DNA from: Planctomycetota bacterium
GTDB lineage: Bacteria; Planctomycetota; B129-G9
Length of the DNA stretch: 8,968 nucleotides
Direction of reading: 5' to 3'
Assembly (NCBI GenBank): GCA_003644325.1
Contig: QNCA01000040.1
Location: 1-8,968, forward strand
A program made the translations under genes and the position numbers. Below, in pieces: positions 6,332-8,968 of the stretch. The stretch's first letter is position 1, and the number at the start of each line of letters is the position of its first letter. The notes beneath the pieces are model-generated. The model made no database searches and was not told where the DNA came from. It worked only from the letters and a program-made list of their open reading frames with translations.

Positions 6332-6444
6332 CTCAAGTTGACTGACTTTTTCCGGGCAATGCCGGATGTTTGACTATAAGTTTCCATTTTGCCGGGCCTT
6401 ACGGTAACAGTCACCGAGGTTAACAAAAACTCAGTCAACTTGAG
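6332..6444 (-). mobile_element. 113-bp TIR element, copy 2 (inverted relative to copy 1)
   Basis: The ends are CTCAAGTTGACTGACTTTTT (6332-6351) and the inverted copy ending at 6444, the same TIR as the 823-991 element. The reverse complement runs CTCAAGTTGACTGAGTTTTT, then GTTAACC, then one box (ggtgactgttacc, 6403-6415), then GTAAGG, in the same order as copy 1 but without the 56-bp unit. A perfect direct repeat AAAGTA lies against both ends (6326-6331 and 6445-6450). Removing the element and one AAAGTA restores an uninterrupted octamer array (agtggcaa, agtagcaa, agtgacaa). This strongly supports insertion with a 6-bp duplication. Confidence 0.78.
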
Positions 6445-6503
6445 AAAGTAGCAAAGTGACAAAGCAATTTTCCTTTCCTGCTTGCCTGCTTACTGCTACT
6501 GTG

Positions 6504-6531
6504 ACCTTTCACCTTTCACCTTTTACCTTTT
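6504..6531. repeat. Heptamer tandem repeat ACCTTT(C/T) x4
   Basis: Four perfect 7-base units (two ACCTTTC, two ACCTTTT) run up to within three bases of the stop codon of the minus-strand aminotransferase. On that strand they form the first bases of the 3' untranslated region, a G/A-rich run. A looser repeat of CCTGCTTG/A precedes them (about 6477-6500). The role is unknown; slippage-prone DNA is likely. Confidence 0.65.
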
Positions 6532-6534
6532 ACC

Positions 6535-7659
6535 TCACTTTCCTTCCCGCTTTTCGTAGAACTCTTTTATCTTGTCCACGACGTAGCGCTGTTGTTCCTC
6601 GGTGATTTCCGGGTATATCGGCAGCGCCAGCACCTCGCGGCAGGCTTGCTCGGTGTGCGGCAGGTCGCCTTTCTTGTAGTGGAGTTCGCTGAAGCACGGC
6701 TGCAGATGGAGCGGCTCGGGGTAATACACCGTGCAGCCGATGCCCTCATCGCGCAGGTCTTCCAGGAGGTCGTCGCGGCGTGCGGCACGGATTACGTACT
6801 GATGGTAGATATGTCCGCCGCCTGTCGAGACCGGGGTCTTTACGAACTCGCCGAGGCCGGCGTCCCGGAAAAGACCGTCGTACCGGGCGGCGGCGTCGCG
6901 GCGCGCGGCGTTCCATTCATCGAGATACTTCAGTTTCACGCTCAGCACCGCTCCCTGTATCCCGTGCATGCGCCCGTTGATCCCGATTCGTTCGTTGCGG
7001 TAGCGTCCCATCTCGCCGTGATTGCGCAGTGAGCGCAACAGGCGCGACAGTCGGTCGTCCTCGGTAACTATCAACCCGCCCTCGCCCCACGCACCCAGGT
7101 TCTTGGAAGGGTAGAAGGAGAAGCAGCCGGCTAGTCCGAACGTCCCCGCCGCCTTGCGGTTTATGCGCGCGCCCATTGCCTGGCAGGCGTCTTCCACCAC
7201 CGGCGCGCCATATTTCCCGCCTGCCTGCACGATATCCTCTATTTCAGCAGGCTGGCCGTACAGATGCACGGGGATGATAGCCCGGGTTCGGCGGGTTATC
7301 GATTCCTTAACCTGCATGACATCGATGTTAAACGTATCAGGGCGAATATCCACGAACACCGGCTTCGCGCCGAGGCGGGCTATGCACCCGGCGGTTGCAA
7401 AGAAGGTGAAGGCCGGCGTTATCACCTCGTCGTCCGGACCGATACCCAGCGCCATCAGCGACAGCAGCAGCGCGTCGCTGCCGGAACTGACGCCGATGGC
7501 ATATTTCGCTCCGAGATAACGCGCGACTTCTATCTCGAACTTCTCCACCGCTGGGCCGAGGATGAACATCTGTTCCCTGACCACCTCCGCAACGGCCCTT
7601 TCCACCTCCTCCCCGATTTTCTCGTACTGGGCCTTCAGGTCGATTGCGGGAACCTTCAT
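6535..7659 (-). CDS. DegT/DnrJ/EryC1/StrS-family PLP-dependent sugar aminotransferase
   Basis: The 374-residue protein has a normal length for the family and is complete. VSSGSDALLLSL (57-68) is the cofactor-phosphate loop, TPAFTFFATA (81-90) the aromatic stacking region, and VVEDACQAMGA (154-164) carries the Asp (157) that pairs with the pyridine nitrogen and the Gln (160). SFYPSKNLGAWGEGG (181-195) carries the PLP lysine, Lys186. It would aminate a keto group on a nucleotide-linked sugar using glutamate. The sequence resembles WbpE-type (3-keto sugar) enzymes as much as LegC/PseC-type (4-keto) ones, so the position aminated cannot be assigned. Its ATG overlaps the upstream TGA by one base (TGATG), with GGAG about nine bases before it, showing translational coupling to the NeuB-type fusion. 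Joint work on an amino sugar precursor of a nonulosonic acid is plausible. Confidence 0.92.
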   Translation of the reverse strand: MKVPAIDLKAQYEKIGEEVERAVAEVVREQMFILGPAVEKFEIEVARYLGAKYAIGVSSGSDALLLSLMALGIGPDDEVITPAFTFFATAGCIARLGAKPVFVDIRPDTFNIDVMQVKESITRRTRAIIPVHLYGQPAEIEDIVQAGGKYGAPVVEDACQAMGARINRKAAGTFGLAGCFSFYPSKNLGAWGEGGLIVTEDDRLSRLLRSLRNHGEMGRYRNERIGINGRMHGIQGAVLSVKLKYLDEWNAARRDAAARYDGLFRDAGLGEFVKTPVSTGGGHIYHQYVIRAARRDDLLEDLRDEGIGCTVYYPEPLHLQPCFSELHYKKGDLPHTEQACREVLALPIYPEITEEQQRYVVDKIKEFYEKREGK

Positions 7660-8968
7660 CAGACAATGCTCCTCTCAGATTCCACTCGCGCCGCGATATC
7701 GGCCAGGCGGCCCAGCGCCGTCAGGAAGCCCTCGCCGCCGAACTTGTGGCCCTGCCATATTTCGGGAATGAATACCACGTCAAGTCTTCCAATCAGCCGC
7801 CACAACGATTCGAAATCCACCTCGCCTTCTCCTATTTGCAGGCCCTCGCCGCTGGTGCCCGCGGCGTCGGCCACGTGTACGTACCGGACATAGGGCAGAA
7901 GGGTATGGACGTACTCGTTGAAATCGCACCGCAGGAAGTTGGCCGAGAGTTTCGCGTGCGACACGTCAAGACACATCCCGCTGCCCGTTTCCTCGTAAAA
8001 CGTCGCCATCTCCCGCGCATCTATGAATACGTTGTGAAACCACTGGCCGCCGAAGTACCACGGCCTCGGCGGCATGTTTTCCAGCAGTAATGTCGTTCCT
8101 TTCGAGTCAATCTCACTCAGCGACTTCTTGAGATTCGCCAGCAGTTCCGCTCCCGCTTCGGGCGGCTCCTGCTCGAAACTCATCCCGCCCGGATGGAGTA
8201 CCAGGCGCGGCGGAGCCGCGTCGCTGAAATGCGGCGCCAGCCGCAGCGCCAGATCGACGGTCTCCCGCACCCGGTTTACGGAGCGTTCGCGTATCTCCTC
8301 ATCGCGCGAACACAGGTCCACCAGGTTCTCGCCTATGTATTCGGCCACATGCAGAGACAGTTCCTGCGTGTACTTTCCTTCGACCCTCGGCGATTTCATG
8401 TCTCTCTCCGTCAGGTGAAACTCCACCAGGTACGGGCTGTACTCGATGAACTTGTTAATATCGGAGAAGCGGACCACAACGCCCCATTTCTTTGGAAACG
8501 CCGACACGCCGCGGTCGTCCTTCGCGACACCCAGGTCGCTTTCCAGAAAAAAATCGTCCGCGCGGATGTCGCGTGTAGCGATTGTTCCGGTCAGTTCGTC
8601 GATGCGTTGCGGGTTGACCCCCTTTCCCGGACTCTTGGCGGTAATCATGTCGCGCGTTATCTCTTCGCCCTTGCGGATGTCGCGCGCGGCCACCAGGCTC
8701 TTGCCCAGCACTTCGCGGTTCATGTACTCCCCGCGCGTCAGCCACCTGCACGGACTGCCCAGCGACTCCTCCACTATCCGTATCTCTTTCACCATCCGAA
8801 TCAACTCCTCCGGCTCCAGGCTGGCCGGGTGGTCCGGGCCCTTCATCGTCCTGTCAAGGGTAAGGTGCTTCTCGATTACGTTTGCGCCCAGCGCCGCCGC
8901 CGCCACCGGCACGGCCGTACCGCGCTCATGGCCGGAATATCCAACCGGCGCTCCGTATATCTTTTTCA
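7659..8968 (-). CDS. neuB: NeuB-type sialic/nonulosonic acid synthase fused to SAF and xylose-isomerase-like TIM barrel, 5' end outside window
   Basis: 435 complete codons are visible and the frame is open at the window edge. Numbering is from the first visible codon. Residues 1-80 are the end of a NeuB barrel: GYSGHERG (His13) and EKHLTLD (His34) match the two Mn-binding histidines of meningococcal NeuB (215 and 236), with the same 21-residue spacing, and KGPDHPASLEP follows. About 200 residues are therefore missing upstream. NeuB enzymes condense phosphoenolpyruvate with an N-acetyl sugar. Residues 84-146 are the C-terminal SAF (antifreeze-like) domain (LGKSLVAARDIRKGEEIT...). Residues 160-435 are an extra AP_endonuc_2-type TIM barrel with metal-site candidates LSLH (His206), VLH (His258), LLLEN (Glu296), LDVSH (Asp334, His337), HVAD (His364) and IPEI (Glu402), all intact. 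The barrel could isomerise or epimerise the sugar substrate; that is inference. A GTG at 8912 is an internal Val codon, not the start. Confidence 0.88.
   Translation of the reverse strand, partial: KKIYGAPVGYSGHERGTAVPVAAAALGANVIEKHLTLDRTMKGPDHPASLEPEELIRMVKEIRIVEESLGSPCRWLTRGEYMNREVLGKSLVAARDIRKGEEITRDMITAKSPGKGVNPQRIDELTGTIATRDIRADDFFLESDLGVAKDDRGVSAFPKKWGVVVRFSDINKFIEYSPYLVEFHLTERDMKSPRVEGKYTQELSLHVAEYIGENLVDLCSRDEEIRERSVNRVRETVDLALRLAPHFSDAAPPRLVLHPGGMSFEQEPPEAGAELLANLKKSLSEIDSKGTTLLLENMPPRPWYFGGQWFHNVFIDAREMATFYEETGSGMCLDVSHAKLSANFLRCDFNEYVHTLLPYVRYVHVADAAGTSGEGLQIGEGEVDFESLWRLIGRLDVVFIPEIWQGHKFGGEGFLTALGRLADIAARVESERSIV

Noticed and set aside
7659..8912. GTG at 8912 as the start of the NeuB-type protein
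   Set aside because: The frame continues upstream to the window edge with conserved NeuB residues (GYSGHERG), so the GTG is an internal valine codon.

Overview
The window looks like part of a surface-glycan (O-antigen, capsule or glycoprotein) locus from a GC-rich bacterium, probably an environmental one with a Gram-negative-type envelope. The basis is a Wzx-like flippase, two tandem glycosyltransferase genes, a sugar aminotransferase and a sialic-acid-synthase-type enzyme. The phylum cannot be fixed from sequence alone: there is no rRNA, tRNA or marker gene here. The intergenic DNA is unusually rich in small palindromic and terminal-inverted-repeat elements, a style common in genomes loaded with non-autonomous repeats. 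No transposase is present in the window.

Layout. (1) 1-686, minus: a SAM-dependent methyltransferase whose 3' end runs off the window. (2) 687-1258: a divergent intergenic region filled by a 407-bp element (768-1174) with 22-bp terminal inverted repeats and a perfect 9-bp target duplication. Inside it, smaller repeats are nested at least three deep. (3) 1259-3831, plus: a flippase and a family 2 glycosyltransferase, overlapping by ATGA. (4) 3832-4005: a gap holding three 13-bp boxes and a second copy of a 69-bp palindromic repeat. (5) 4006-6240, plus: a fused GT2-GT4 glycosyltransferase whose inter-domain linker is encoded by a 19-bp-stem DNA palindrome. (6) 6241-6534: a convergent gap with short tandem repeats and a second, inverted copy of the nested 113/169-bp element, again with a target duplication. 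(7) 6535-8968, minus: a DegT-family sugar aminotransferase preceded by a NeuB-SAF-TIM-barrel fusion, 5' truncated by the window edge and coupled to it by a TGATG overlap.

How the genes fit together (inference): the minus-strand pair would make or supply an aminated or nonulosonic-acid-type sugar. The GT2, GT2-GT4 and methyltransferase genes would assemble and decorate an oligosaccharide on a lipid carrier, and the flippase would move it across the inner membrane.

The most notable signal is not a gene. It is a modular repeat system built around the 13-bp box GGTGACTGTCACC. Different short units lie between boxes, neighbouring units share a box, and two copies of one mobile element differ by exactly one 56-bp box-plus-unit. 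The order of nesting can be read from target duplications.
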